The position numbers were made by a program, and so were the translations under genes. DNA of 64,000 bases from Terrabacter sp. Root181 (GTDB lineage Bacteria; Actinomycetota; Actinomycetes; Actinomycetales; Dermatophilaceae), in contig NZ_LMHU01000001.1 of the NCBI RefSeq assembly GCF_001428505.1, positions 202,273-266,272 of the forward strand, read 5' to 3'. The first letter of the stretch is position 1. Each line of letters opens with the position of its first letter. Under the pieces are notes generated by a model that searched no databases, was not told the DNA's origin, and saw only the letters and a list, made by a program, of their open reading frames with translations. This document shows, one piece after another, positions 7,697-15,384 of this stretch.

Positions 7697-8296
7697 GTGG
7701 GAGCAACGCACAGCTGGAGCAGCCCGGTCGACACCGACCACCTCGACGAGATCCGGCGCAACGCAAGCGAGTTCGCGTCGGCCGGCCCGTTTCGACTCGT
7801 CCTGGAGGTGCTCGCCTACCCGGTCGACGAGGCCGTCGAAGGGTCGACGACCCGGATCCGCGTCGTGCTCCACGCGGACGGCTCCGTGTCCGTCGCGGAC
7901 GACGGGCGCGGCACCGAGACGCGCGTCGACGACGACGGCGTCGCGCGGGTCAAGCCGGTCATGGCGACGAGGGACCTGCGCTTCTACGGCCGTGACGACG
8001 CGCCCCTGCTGCCCGACGGGTCGCCGCGGGCCGGCATCTCGGTCGTCGCGGCGCTGAGCGAGTGGGTCGTCCACACGAACCGCCGCACCGAGGGTGGGTG
8101 GAGCCAGCGTCTCGAGCGCGGCCAACCGCAGGGCGTGCCGGAGGCCGTGCCCGGTCAGGCGTCGACGGGGACGGTCGTCCACTTCCGCCCCGACCCGGCG
8201 CTCGTCCCCGGGTCACTCACCGCCGACGAGGTCCGGGCTGCCGCGCAGGCGTATGCCGGCGTCGTCCCGATCGAGGTCGTCGCCGAGAGCGTGTGA
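7697..8296 (+). CDS. Degenerate GyrB/GHKL-like ATPase-domain protein
   Basis: 199 residues resembling only the N-terminal ATPase domain of GyrB/ParE. FRLVLEVLAYPVDEAV aligns with the first GyrB motif (EVVDNSVDEA): the general-base Glu is kept but the Mg-binding Asn is Tyr. VVLHADGSVSVADDGRGTE matches the D-x-G-x-G ADP-binding strand, and GISVVAALSEWVVHTNR matches the VGxSVVNALS helix, with the ATP-lid glycines altered. The transducer, Toprim and C-terminal parts are absent. It probably does not hydrolyse ATP; a role as a decoy or regulator is speculation. GTG 7697 is used, 19 nt after the upstream gene. Confidence 0.6.
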   Translation: MGATHSWSSPVDTDHLDEIRRNASEFASAGPFRLVLEVLAYPVDEAVEGSTTRIRVVLHADGSVSVADDGRGTETRVDDDGVARVKPVMATRDLRFYGRDDAPLLPDGSPRAGISVVAALSEWVVHTNRRTEGGWSQRLERGQPQGVPEAVPGQASTGTVVHFRPDPALVPGSLTADEVRAAAQAYAGVVPIEVVAESV

Positions 8297-8410
8297 CCGA
8301 CCTGGCCTGACCCGTGTGGCGGGGCGCTCACTCGGGTGGGGTGGGGCCGGGTGGGTGCGGGCTGGGCGGCATACGATGCTGGGACCCGAGAAAGCTCGAA
8401 GGAGTGGCCC

Positions 8411-9745
8411 ATGCCGCGCGACCTTGCCCCCGACCTCGTCGAGCGCCTCACGAAGGCGTTCGAGGCCGACCCCACTGCCCGGATGCTGCAGAACGCCGTC
8501 ACGACGACGTCGGTCGACGACATCGCGCTCGACCGCCGGGTCGTGACGGGCATCGACCACTCCGTCTCGAACCTGCTCGACGACTGGAGCGCCACGTCCC
8601 AGGAGAAGAGCGGCCGCTGCTGGCTCTTCGCCGGCACCAACCTGCTGCGCGCGAGCGCGCGCGAGAAGCTCAAGGTCAAGGACTTCGAGTTCTCGCAGAA
8701 CCACCTGCTCTTCTGGGACAAGTTCGAGAAGGCCAACCACTGGCTCGAGTCGATCATCGCGACGACCGACCGCGACGTCGACGACCGCACGGTCGCGCAC
8801 CTGCTCGCGACGCCGGCCGAGGACGGCGGGCAGTGGAACATGTTCGTCGCGCTCGTGGTCAAGCACGGACTCGTGCCGAAGGTCGCGATGCCCGAGACGA
8901 AGAGCTCGAGCAACACCGGCCAGATGAACCGCGACCTCAGCACGATCCTGCGCCAGGCCGCGCGCGACCTGCGGGCCAAGGCAGCCGACGGCGACGACGC
9001 CGAGGACCTGCAGGACGCCAAGGAGCAGGCGCTCGCGACGGTCCACCGCCTGCTCTGCATCCACCTCGGCACGCCGCCCGAGTCGTTCGTGTGGCAGTGG
9101 AAGGACACCGACGGGGGCTTCCACCGCGATGGCACCATGACGCCGCTCGAGTTCGCCGAGCGCTACGTCACGGTGCCTCTCGAGGACTACGTCTGCCTCG
9201 TCAACGACCCTCGCGCGAGCAGCCCCTACGGGCACACCTTCACCGTCGAGCACCTCGGCAACGTCGTCGGCGCACCGCCCGTCACCTACCTCAACGTCGA
9301 GCCCGACCTCATGAAGTCCCTTGCGGCACAGGCGATCCTCGGGGGCGAGCCGGTGTGGTTCGGCTGCGACACGGGGCAGATGTCCAACGCCACCCTCGGC
9401 CTCTGGGACGCCGGCCTCTTCGACCGGGCCGCGATCTACGGCACCGAGCCGAGCCTCGGCAAGGCCGACCGGCTGCTCCACCACGAGTCACTCATGACGC
9501 ACGCGATGCTCTTCACCGGCGTCGACCTGCTCGACGACCTCCCGCGACGCTGGCGCGTCGAGAACAGCTGGGGCACCGAGAAGGGCGACAAGGGCTTCAT
9601 GACGATGAACGACGGCTGGTTCGCCGAGTTCGTCTTCGAGGTGGCCGTCCGCCGCGACGCGCTGCCGGGCGAGCTGCAGGAGGCGCTGACCCGCGACCCG
9701 ATCGTCCTGCCCGCCTGGGACCCGATGGGCGCCCTCGCCGGCTGA
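8411..9745 (+). CDS. pepC: Aminopeptidase C / bleomycin hydrolase (C1 peptidase)
   Basis: 444-residue cytoplasmic papain-fold aminopeptidase that trims N-terminal residues from peptides. The whole active site is visible: oxyanion Gln in SQEKSGRCWLFAG with catalytic Cys70, His364 in SLMTHAMLFTG, and Asn385 in RVENSWG. Length equals that of known PepC/bleomycin hydrolases. ATG 8411 follows GAAGGAG with 7 nt spacing. The C-terminus ends DPMGALAG; in this family the C-terminal tail enters the active site and sets exopeptidase specificity. It is single-gene, with its own upstream region containing one GGCATACG motif. Confidence 0.93.
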   Translation: MPRDLAPDLVERLTKAFEADPTARMLQNAVTTTSVDDIALDRRVVTGIDHSVSNLLDDWSATSQEKSGRCWLFAGTNLLRASAREKLKVKDFEFSQNHLLFWDKFEKANHWLESIIATTDRDVDDRTVAHLLATPAEDGGQWNMFVALVVKHGLVPKVAMPETKSSSNTGQMNRDLSTILRQAARDLRAKAADGDDAEDLQDAKEQALATVHRLLCIHLGTPPESFVWQWKDTDGGFHRDGTMTPLEFAERYVTVPLEDYVCLVNDPRASSPYGHTFTVEHLGNVVGAPPVTYLNVEPDLMKSLAAQAILGGEPVWFGCDTGQMSNATLGLWDAGLFDRAAIYGTEPSLGKADRLLHHESLMTHAMLFTGVDLLDDLPRRWRVENSWGTEKGDKGFMTMNDGWFAEFVFEVAVRRDALPGELQEALTRDPIVLPAWDPMGALAG

Positions 9746-9853
9746 GTCCGCTCTCGCTCCGCGTCGAGCGCGTCGCTGCCGGTCAGGCGGCGGCGCGCTC
9801 GTACGTCAGGTGGACGGCGTCGCCGACCAGCCGCGTGATGGACTGGGTGCACC

Positions 9854-10390
9854 ATGCCCCCGAGCTTCCGCGACCCCCGTCATGACGACCACGACCGCAC
9901 GATGGCGCTGGCCGCCCAGCTCACCGCCGTGCACGACGACCTGCGGGGACGGGTGCGCGTGATCCGCGACGGTCTCGCCCGACCTGGGACGACGACGGTC
10001 GACGCGGAGTCCCCGGCCACCGGCATCCTCGAGCACTGTCTCGGCTTCTGCCTCGCCCTGCAGGCTCACCACACCGGCGAGGACGACGGACTCTTCGCCG
10101 CGCTGCGCGTCGAGCGACCCGACCTCGGCCCGATGCTCGACAAGATCGTCGAGGACCATCACCTCGTGGCGGGCATCCTCGCGCGTGTCGAGCACCTCGT
10201 CGACACGGCCACGAGCGCGGGCGACGACGGCCACCGCGCTCGTCTCGTCGGTGAGCTCGACGGGCTGACCGCGATCATGGACTCCCACTTCGCCTTCGAG
10301 GAGCGCAGCATCGGTGCCGCGCTCGACGGCCTCGACGACGAGTCGTGGGTCGAGGCCGTGCTGTCGGTGCGAGACGATGACGACTACTGA
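9854..10390 (+). CDS. Hemerythrin-like (HHE) domain protein
   Basis: 178 residues, four-helix HHE fold. Metal-ligand-type residues occur in order: H in TAVHDDLRG, HHTGEDDGLF, EDHHLVAGIL and HFAFEERSI, giving the H...HxxxE...H...HxxxE pattern expected for a di-iron site. Family members bind O2 or NO or protect iron-sulfur proteins; the role here is not shown. Its 3' end overlaps the start of the amidohydrolase gene by 14 nt, so the two are probably translated together. ATG 9854 is used; ATG 9902 (MALAAQ) is an alternative without strong RBS evidence. Confidence 0.85.
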   Translation: MPPSFRDPRHDDHDRTMALAAQLTAVHDDLRGRVRVIRDGLARPGTTTVDAESPATGILEHCLGFCLALQAHHTGEDDGLFAALRVERPDLGPMLDKIVEDHHLVAGILARVEHLVDTATSAGDDGHRARLVGELDGLTAIMDSHFAFEERSIGAALDGLDDESWVEAVLSVRDDDDY

Positions 10391-11372
10391 CGCGCACCAC
10401 ACGACGCCGGGCCCGTTGACGGACGCCGACGTGCCGGCATACGTCCGTTCTCTCGGGCTGCCGGGCCTCGCCGACGTCCATGTCCACTTCCTGCCCGACG
10501 CCATGCAGCGCAAGGTGTGGGACTACTTCGACGAGGCCGAGACGCACTACGGCACGCCGTGGCCGGTCACCTACCGCGACGACGAGGAGACGCGCCTCGC
10601 GACACTGCGGTCGCTGGGACTGCAGACGATCCCGGCGCTCGTCTACCCGCACAAGCCCGGCATGGCGCAGTGGCTCAACGCGTGGTGCGCCGACTTCGCC
10701 CGCACGGTGCCGGACGCGGTCCACTGCGCGACCTTCTACCCCGAGCCCGGCGTGGGCGACGTCGTCGCGGCGGCCCTCGACGACGGGGCGCGCCTGTTCA
10801 AGATGCACGTCCAGGTCGGGGACTTCACCCCTGACGACGAGCGCCTCGACCCGGCGTGGGCGCGACTCGAGCGCGCCCGGGTCCCGGTCGTCATCCACGC
10901 CGGCTCGGCACCGATCCGCGGCACCCACACCGGCCCGGACGCCGTGCGCCAGGTGCTCCGTCGACACCCGGACCTCGTGCTCGTCGTGGCCCACCTGGGC
11001 ATGCCGGAGTACCACGAGTTCGCCGACCTCGCAGACGAGTTCGCCGGTGTCCACCTCGACACGACGATGAGCGGCACGGACTTCACGAACCGCTTCGCGC
11101 CCTTCCCCGACGGCTACGTCGAGCGCCTCGCGACCCTGCGCGACCGGGTCGCGCTCGGATCGGACTTCCCGAGCATCCCCTACCCCTATGCCCACCAGCT
11201 CGACGCCCTCGCCCGCCTCGGCCTCGGCGACGGCTGGATGCGAGCGGTGTTGTGGCACAACGGCGCCCGACTCCTGGGCCTGGACGGTGGCCTGGACGGT
11301 GGCCTGGACGCTGGTCTGGACGTGGCCTCGACAGCAGCCCCGAGCGAGGGTGACCGGTCGGCGTCGACCTGA
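10377..11372 (+). CDS. Amidohydrolase_2-family metal-dependent hydrolase
   Basis: 331 residues with a TIM-barrel amidohydrolase layout: DVHVHFLPDAM (HxH on strand 1), VVIHAGS (strand-5 His), VVAHLGMPEYHEF (strand-6 His), and LGSDFPSIPY (strand-8 Asp). This set matches ACMSD-like decarboxylases and hydrolases; the substrate is unknown. ATG 10377 overlaps the end of the hemerythrin gene. The C-terminal 30 residues are a repeat-derived, non-conserved tail (LDGGLDGGLDAGLDV). The stop is inside a strong bidirectional terminator. Confidence 0.82.
   Translation: MTTTDAHHTTPGPLTDADVPAYVRSLGLPGLADVHVHFLPDAMQRKVWDYFDEAETHYGTPWPVTYRDDEETRLATLRSLGLQTIPALVYPHKPGMAQWLNAWCADFARTVPDAVHCATFYPEPGVGDVVAAALDDGARLFKMHVQVGDFTPDDERLDPAWARLERARVPVVIHAGSAPIRGTHTGPDAVRQVLRRHPDLVLVVAHLGMPEYHEFADLADEFAGVHLDTTMSGTDFTNRFAPFPDGYVERLATLRDRVALGSDFPSIPYPYAHQLDALARLGLGDGWMRAVLWHNGARLLGLDGGLDGGLDAGLDVASTAAPSEGDRSAST
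11281..11326. repeat. 12-bp tandem repeat encoding an LDGG tail
   Basis: TGGACGGTGGCC at 11281-11292 and 11293-11304, then two diverged copies. It keeps the reading frame and adds LDGG units to the C-terminus of the amidohydrolase, outside the catalytic domain. Confidence 0.85.
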
Positions 11373-11388
11373 CGCCGACCGGTCACCC
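11348..11388. terminator. 18-bp perfect-stem bidirectional terminator
   Basis: Left arm 11348-11365 and right arm 11371-11388 are perfectly complementary with a 5-nt loop (GACCT). The amidohydrolase stop (11370-11372) is at the loop edge and the convergent secreted-protein gene ends at 11396. It is strong enough to serve both genes. Confidence 0.8.
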
Positions 11389-11395
11389 GCCGGCC

Positions 11396-12217
11396 TCAGT
11401 GCGTCCGGCCCTTGAGCTGGACCGTCTGGTCGGCGAAGTACTCGCCACAGCCGCTGATGTTGCAGGCCACGGCGGCGGTGGCCGTCGCGCCCTTGCCGCC
11501 CTTGAAGAGCCCGTTGTCGCCGAGGACGAAGACCGTCCACGGCTCGACGGACCCGGTGCAGGCGATCTCGGTCTCACCGAATCCCTGGATCAGGATCCGA
11601 CCGACCCGCTGCCTGAGCTGGACGTCGACGAACGCGAAGTCGGCCTCGCCCGAACACGTCGCCGTGCCGGACACGTACGCGCCGCCGGTCGCCTTGTCGA
11701 ACTGGGCGATCGGGTTGATGGTGGCCTCGATGGACGGCACGTCCGGAGCCGTCTCGACGGTGATGTCGAGCAGTCCGCCGTTGCCGACCCCGTCCTCCTG
11801 GTCGTCGAAGGCGAGGATCGTATAGGTCTCCCCTGCGGACGCCGCCCACCCGGAGCCTCCGGGTCCGCAGGCGATGACCGTGGCCGAGCTGCCCGTGCCC
11901 TGCGCCACGATCACGCCGGCGCTGTAGTCGGAGCCGCTGACGTCGGCGACGACGATGCTGTCGGCGGCCGCCGTGAAGGTGAACCAGACGCTCGCGTCCG
12001 TCGCCGGGGCGCCGCACGACGCGTTGAGCGCGGCGTCGTCCGCGTCGGTGGTGGCCTCGCTCGTGTCGAGGGTCGTGCTGTAGGGCAGGGCCCCGATGGC
12101 CAGTGCGCTGCCGCTGACGTCGTTGGCGGGTGCGGCGGCCAGCGCCGTCCCTGCCGACATGATGACTCCCGTGACGGCTGCGAGCGCAGCTGCGCCCCAC
12201 CGCTGTGTGCGTATCAT
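11396..12217 (-). CDS. Secreted protein with PPC-like beta domain
   Basis: 273 residues. An N-terminal Sec signal peptide is clear: MIRTQRWGAAALAAVTGVIM..., with probable cleavage after ALA (about residue 28). Residues 30-160 resemble bacterial pre-peptidase C-terminal (PPC) domains: NDVSGSALAIGALPYSTTLDTSEATTD, ASVWFTFTAAADS, ETYTILAF. The second half (160-273) has four cysteines that could form disulfides. No catalytic motif is seen; a wall-associated or extracellular binding protein is plausible. ATG 12217 has a weak GGAAGAG just upstream; a longer start would put the signal peptide internally. Confidence 0.7.
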   Translation of the reverse strand: MIRTQRWGAAALAAVTGVIMSAGTALAAAPANDVSGSALAIGALPYSTTLDTSEATTDADDAALNASCGAPATDASVWFTFTAAADSIVVADVSGSDYSAGVIVAQGTGSSATVIACGPGGSGWAASAGETYTILAFDDQEDGVGNGGLLDITVETAPDVPSIEATINPIAQFDKATGGAYVSGTATCSGEADFAFVDVQLRQRVGRILIQGFGETEIACTGSVEPWTVFVLGDNGLFKGGKGATATAAVACNISGCGEYFADQTVQLKGRTH

Positions 12218-12276
12218 CTCTTCCCCTTGCCTTGGCGTGGTCGCCGCGGCCCCCGAACCGGGACGAGCCCCGGAAC

Positions 12277-12298
12277 GTCCTGCGCGAGATCGCAGGAC
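12277..12298. terminator. Hairpin in the leader of the secreted-protein gene
   Basis: GTCCTGCG (12277-12284), 6-nt loop, CGCAGGAC (12291-12298). It lies 60 nt upstream of the start of the secreted-protein gene and about 110 nt downstream of the lipoprotein hydrolase gene, both on the minus strand. It could end the upstream transcript or structure the leader. Confidence 0.45.
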
Positions 12299-12407
12299 AT
12301 CCTTCGATGGTGGCGTGTCCGGTGACATCGCCATGGAGATTCAGAGAGATCGAGGGGCCCTCCGGATACGTCACGGCGACGGTCAGGCGCTCCAGCCCGT
12401 CCGGACC

Positions 12408-13502
12408 TCAGCCCAGGTGCTGCTGGAGGAAGGCCTCGGTGCGCCGGATCGAGGTGTCCCACTGCGGCGACGTCAGGGTGTGCCGCCCGCCGGGGTAGAC
12501 GCGCAGCTCGACGTCCTTGCCCTTGGCCTTCAGGGCGGCGACGGACTTGCGGGACCAGGTGAGCGGGCAGTCCTCGTCGGCGGTGCCGTGGTGGATGAGG
12601 AGCGGCTCGGTGATGCGGCCGAAGTAGGTGCGGGGGCTCGTCGCCGCCCACGCGGCCGGCTCCGCCTCGGGCGTGCCGAGCCGCCCGATGACGGCCCGCG
12701 CCGCGCCGGAACGGGAGGCGTCGCGCCGCACCCACTTGTCGAAGTTGTCGACGCTGTCGGAGCTCACCGGCGCGTAGGCCACGGCCGCGCGGAAGAGCCC
12801 CGGGCGTACGACGAGGACGCCCAAGACGACCCCGCCGCCCATCGACCGGCCGATGATCGCGATGCGGCTCGGGTCGACGACCTGGGCCTTCTTGAGCGCC
12901 AGCCCGGCGTTGATCGCGTCGACGGTGTAGGCGGCGCGGAGGTTGGCATCGTTGCGGGGGTCGCGGTCGGACTGCGCGTGGTTGCGGTAGTCGATGTGGA
13001 GCGTGACGTAGCCCCGGCGGGCCAGGTAGTCGCGCTCGCGGAGCATCGTCTCGCCGTTCGTGTAGACGGCCGGGTCGACGTAGCCGTGGGCCAGGACCAC
13101 GGCGGGGAACGGGCCCTTGCCCCGCGGGATGTTGATGCGTCCCGAGATCGTCAGCCCGTTGCTCTCATAGGTCGCGAAGTACTGCCGGTACGCGTCGGTG
13201 CTGCCGCGCTCACGGCCCAGCCTCAGGTTGCCGCCCTCGTAGCGGGTCGCGATGAGGGCCTCGATCGAGGCCGGGTCGGGCGCGGGCTTCGTCGGGCTCG
13301 GCGCGGGTGTCGGGGTGGACGCGGTGGGCGTCGACGTGGCCGTCTCGCTCGCGCCCTGGCTCGGGCCGGCGTATGCCGTGGGGCTGGGCCCGGTGGTTCC
13401 GCCGCGGTCGTCGGCGGGCCCGGCGGCCGGCCCCGAGGTCGAGCAGGCACCGAGCAGCAGCGCGGCGGCCAGGCCGGTCACGAGGGCTCTGGGGGTGCGC
13501 AC
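12408..13502 (-). CDS. Lipoprotein alpha/beta hydrolase (prolyl-oligopeptidase-like)
   Basis: 364 residues from GTG 13502. Lipoprotein signal TGLAAALLLGAC places the lipidated Cys near residue 20, followed by a Pro/Thr/Ser-rich linker to about residue 85. The hydrolase domain shows HGYVDPAVYT (oxyanion region), nucleophile elbow IGRSMGGG, Asp in HHGTADEDCP and His in YPGGRHTL. This is the S9-type catalytic order of dienelactone-hydrolase/peptidase-like enzymes. It probably acts on peptides or esters outside the membrane. The frame stays open upstream, but a start there would bury the lipobox. An 18-bp inverted repeat lies upstream. Confidence 0.8.
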   Translation of the reverse strand: MRTPRALVTGLAAALLLGACSTSGPAAGPADDRGGTTGPSPTAYAGPSQGASETATSTPTASTPTPAPSPTKPAPDPASIEALIATRYEGGNLRLGRERGSTDAYRQYFATYESNGLTISGRINIPRGKGPFPAVVLAHGYVDPAVYTNGETMLRERDYLARRGYVTLHIDYRNHAQSDRDPRNDANLRAAYTVDAINAGLALKKAQVVDPSRIAIIGRSMGGGVVLGVLVVRPGLFRAAVAYAPVSSDSVDNFDKWVRRDASRSGAARAVIGRLGTPEAEPAAWAATSPRTYFGRITEPLLIHHGTADEDCPLTWSRKSVAALKAKGKDVELRVYPGGRHTLTSPQWDTSIRRTEAFLQQHLG

Positions 13503-13575
13503 CTCTCGAGTCTCACCCGGGACCGCCCGGATTCCCAGCCCGCTCCCAGCCTTCGTGCCCGTTCCGAGACCTCCA

Positions 13576-13665
13576 CCGACCGACGACCGTTGGCAGACGC
13601 CCCACCCGACACGCCGCACGACACGCCGGAACGGTCGACACGGCATACCAACGGTCGTCCGTCGG
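13576..13665. terminator. 18-bp inverted repeat with 54-nt loop
   Basis: Arms 13576-13593 and 13648-13665 match at 17 of 18 positions (core CGACCGTTGG / CCAACGGTCG). It lies just downstream of the GH76-like gene and about 75 nt upstream of the lipoprotein gene, both on the minus strand. Terminator for the first or operator for the second are both possible. One GGCATAC motif is in the loop. Confidence 0.5.
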
Positions 13666-13680
13666 CGGACGTCCGACCGG

Positions 13681-14814
13681 TCAGGGGAGGGTGGCGGCGG
13701 CCTCGAGGACGGTCCACGCCTGCAGCTGCGGTGACAGCTCGAGCGGCGGACCGGGCGCGCGCCCGCCGGGCTCCACGGGGAAGACCGTCGGGTCGCGGCG
13801 ACCCGGGACGGCGAGGCTCGCCCGGCCGCGCCAGAGCGCCTCGGCCGTCGCGGCGACGAGTCCTCGTGCCGTCTCGCGCGCCACGGCGTCGAGCCCGGGC
13901 TCGGTCGCCGCGAGGGCGAGATAGCGCACGAGGATGCCGGTGAAGAGACCGCCGTCACCACCGCCGTGCGTCCGGAGCACGCGACCCCCGTCGACCTCGG
14001 TCGTCAGCCGAGCGTCCACGGCGGCGACGAGGGCGGCCGCGCGCATCAGGCTCTCCTCGTCGCCCAACGTCACGAGCGCGCCGAGCACGGTGCCCTGGTT
14101 GTAGGACCAGACGTCCGGGACGAGCACCTCCTCGCCGCCGCGCAGCCGTATGCCGTCGAGCACGAGCCCGCTCTCCGGTGACCACAGGCGCGCGTAGAGC
14201 CAGTCGACGAGCCGACGCGCCTCGTCGGTGTCGCCGAGACGGGCGAGGTGCAGGGCGGCCGGGCCGGTCGCCGGGCTGTTCTTGAAGTCGCGGTCACGGC
14301 TCCAGAAGAGGCCACCGCCGAGGTCGTCCGTGTGCGCCGCGCGCAGCTGGCCGGTGAGGTGACGGCTCGCCGACCGGAGGCGCCGACCCCGGGCCGTGCG
14401 GCCGATCTCGTCGTGCAGGGTCTGGAGCCGGCCCGAGGCGAGGGCGAGCCAGGCCATGTCGTCGTAGAAGTCGTTGACCCATCGCACTCGGTTGCGCAGC
14501 CGGATCGTCTTGAGCAGCCGGTCGCCCCGGGCCGCGTGCTCCTCGGCGCCGGTCCGGTCGCCGGTCCGCAGGGCCCGGACGCCGGCGTCGACGAGCGCGT
14601 CGAGGTAGTGCGCCTGCCACCAGTAGTGCCACGTCCCGCGGAGCCCGCCGAACGCCCGCGACCCGGGCGGCACGGGGTGGACGATCCGCGCGAGGTGCGT
14701 CAGTGGCACCCGCCCGAGGGGGCCCGCGAAGAGTGCCGTCACGGAGCGCTCGGCCTCCGCCGCACGCTCGTCGAGGGCGGTCGGAGGTCGGGTCGGGACG
14801 TCACCGGCGGACAC
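13681..14814 (-). CDS. GH76-like alpha-1,6-mannanase-family protein
   Basis: 377 residues with an (alpha/alpha)6-barrel pattern of glycoside hydrolase family 76. The catalytic Asp-Asp pair is visible at residues 118-119 (NDFYDDMAWLALA). Other conserved features are WHYWWQAHYLDAL near residue 65, GGGLFWSRD near 165 and YNQGTVLGAL near 240. No signal peptide, so it would act in the cytoplasm, unlike secreted fungal-mannan enzymes; many actinobacterial relatives are like this. GTG 14814 is used. Substrate by family: alpha-1,6-linked mannose. Confidence 0.78.
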   Translation of the reverse strand: MSAGDVPTRPPTALDERAAEAERSVTALFAGPLGRVPLTHLARIVHPVPPGSRAFGGLRGTWHYWWQAHYLDALVDAGVRALRTGDRTGAEEHAARGDRLLKTIRLRNRVRWVNDFYDDMAWLALASGRLQTLHDEIGRTARGRRLRSASRHLTGQLRAAHTDDLGGGLFWSRDRDFKNSPATGPAALHLARLGDTDEARRLVDWLYARLWSPESGLVLDGIRLRGGEEVLVPDVWSYNQGTVLGALVTLGDEESLMRAAALVAAVDARLTTEVDGGRVLRTHGGGDGGLFTGILVRYLALAATEPGLDAVARETARGLVAATAEALWRGRASLAVPGRRDPTVFPVEPGGRAPGPPLELSPQLQAWTVLEAAATLP

Positions 14815-14960
14815 GCTGCGACGCTATCGCGGCCCCCGCCGCCACCGGGACTGTGGAAGGGTCGGTCGGTGTCGAGATCGCGGCCGCGGCTCCGACGTCT
14901 CCTGACGAGGAACCCGCCGCCACGAGGGCGCCTGGACGGCGTCAGGACGAAGGAGTGGAC

Positions 14961-15356
14961 GTGAAGTACCTGCTGATGATCTGGAGCAACCCGCAGACCT
15001 GGGGGCACCCGATCTTCCTGCGCACGCCGGAGGCCGCGGCCATGACCGACGACGAGCGGGCGGGGCTGCTGCGCGCCTTCGAGGACCTGATGCGCGAGAT
15101 CAGCGAGTCCGGTGAGCTCGTCACCGCCCAGGCGCTCGCGGACCCGCTCACGGCCCGGAGCGTCCGCGTCCGCGACGGCGAGAGCCTCGTCACCGACGGG
15201 CCGTTCGTCGAGGCGAAGGAGCAGATGGCCGGCTACTTCGTCGTCGACTGCGCGACGCCCGAGCGGGCCGAGGAGATCGCGGGGCGCTTCCCCGACGCCC
15301 GGTTCGCGGCCGTCGAGGTGCGCCCGCTCATGGGCGGCTCGGCCGAGGACCTCTGA
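14961..15356 (+). CDS. DGPF-domain (YciI-like) protein paired with ECF42
   Basis: 131-residue YCII-related protein with the signature LVTDGPFVEAKEQMAGYFVVD and an N-terminal KYLLMIW strand. GTG 14961 is set by AAGGAG at 14950-14955. Proteins of this family are encoded directly upstream of ECF42 sigma factors in many actinobacteria, where the sigma factor activates the DGPF promoter. Here the sigma gene follows within 28 nt. Their biochemical role is unclear; related YciI proteins have a ferredoxin-like fold with a His/Asp active site. Confidence 0.88.
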   Translation: MKYLLMIWSNPQTWGHPIFLRTPEAAAMTDDERAGLLRAFEDLMREISESGELVTAQALADPLTARSVRVRDGESLVTDGPFVEAKEQMAGYFVVDCATPERAEEIAGRFPDARFAAVEVRPLMGGSAEDL

Positions 15357-15384
15357 GAAGGACTGTGGCGTGGGAGGACCCGTC

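Noticed and set aside
12096-13943. 615-residue plus-strand open frame
   Set aside because: Antisense of the lipoprotein hydrolase; no recognisable domain.
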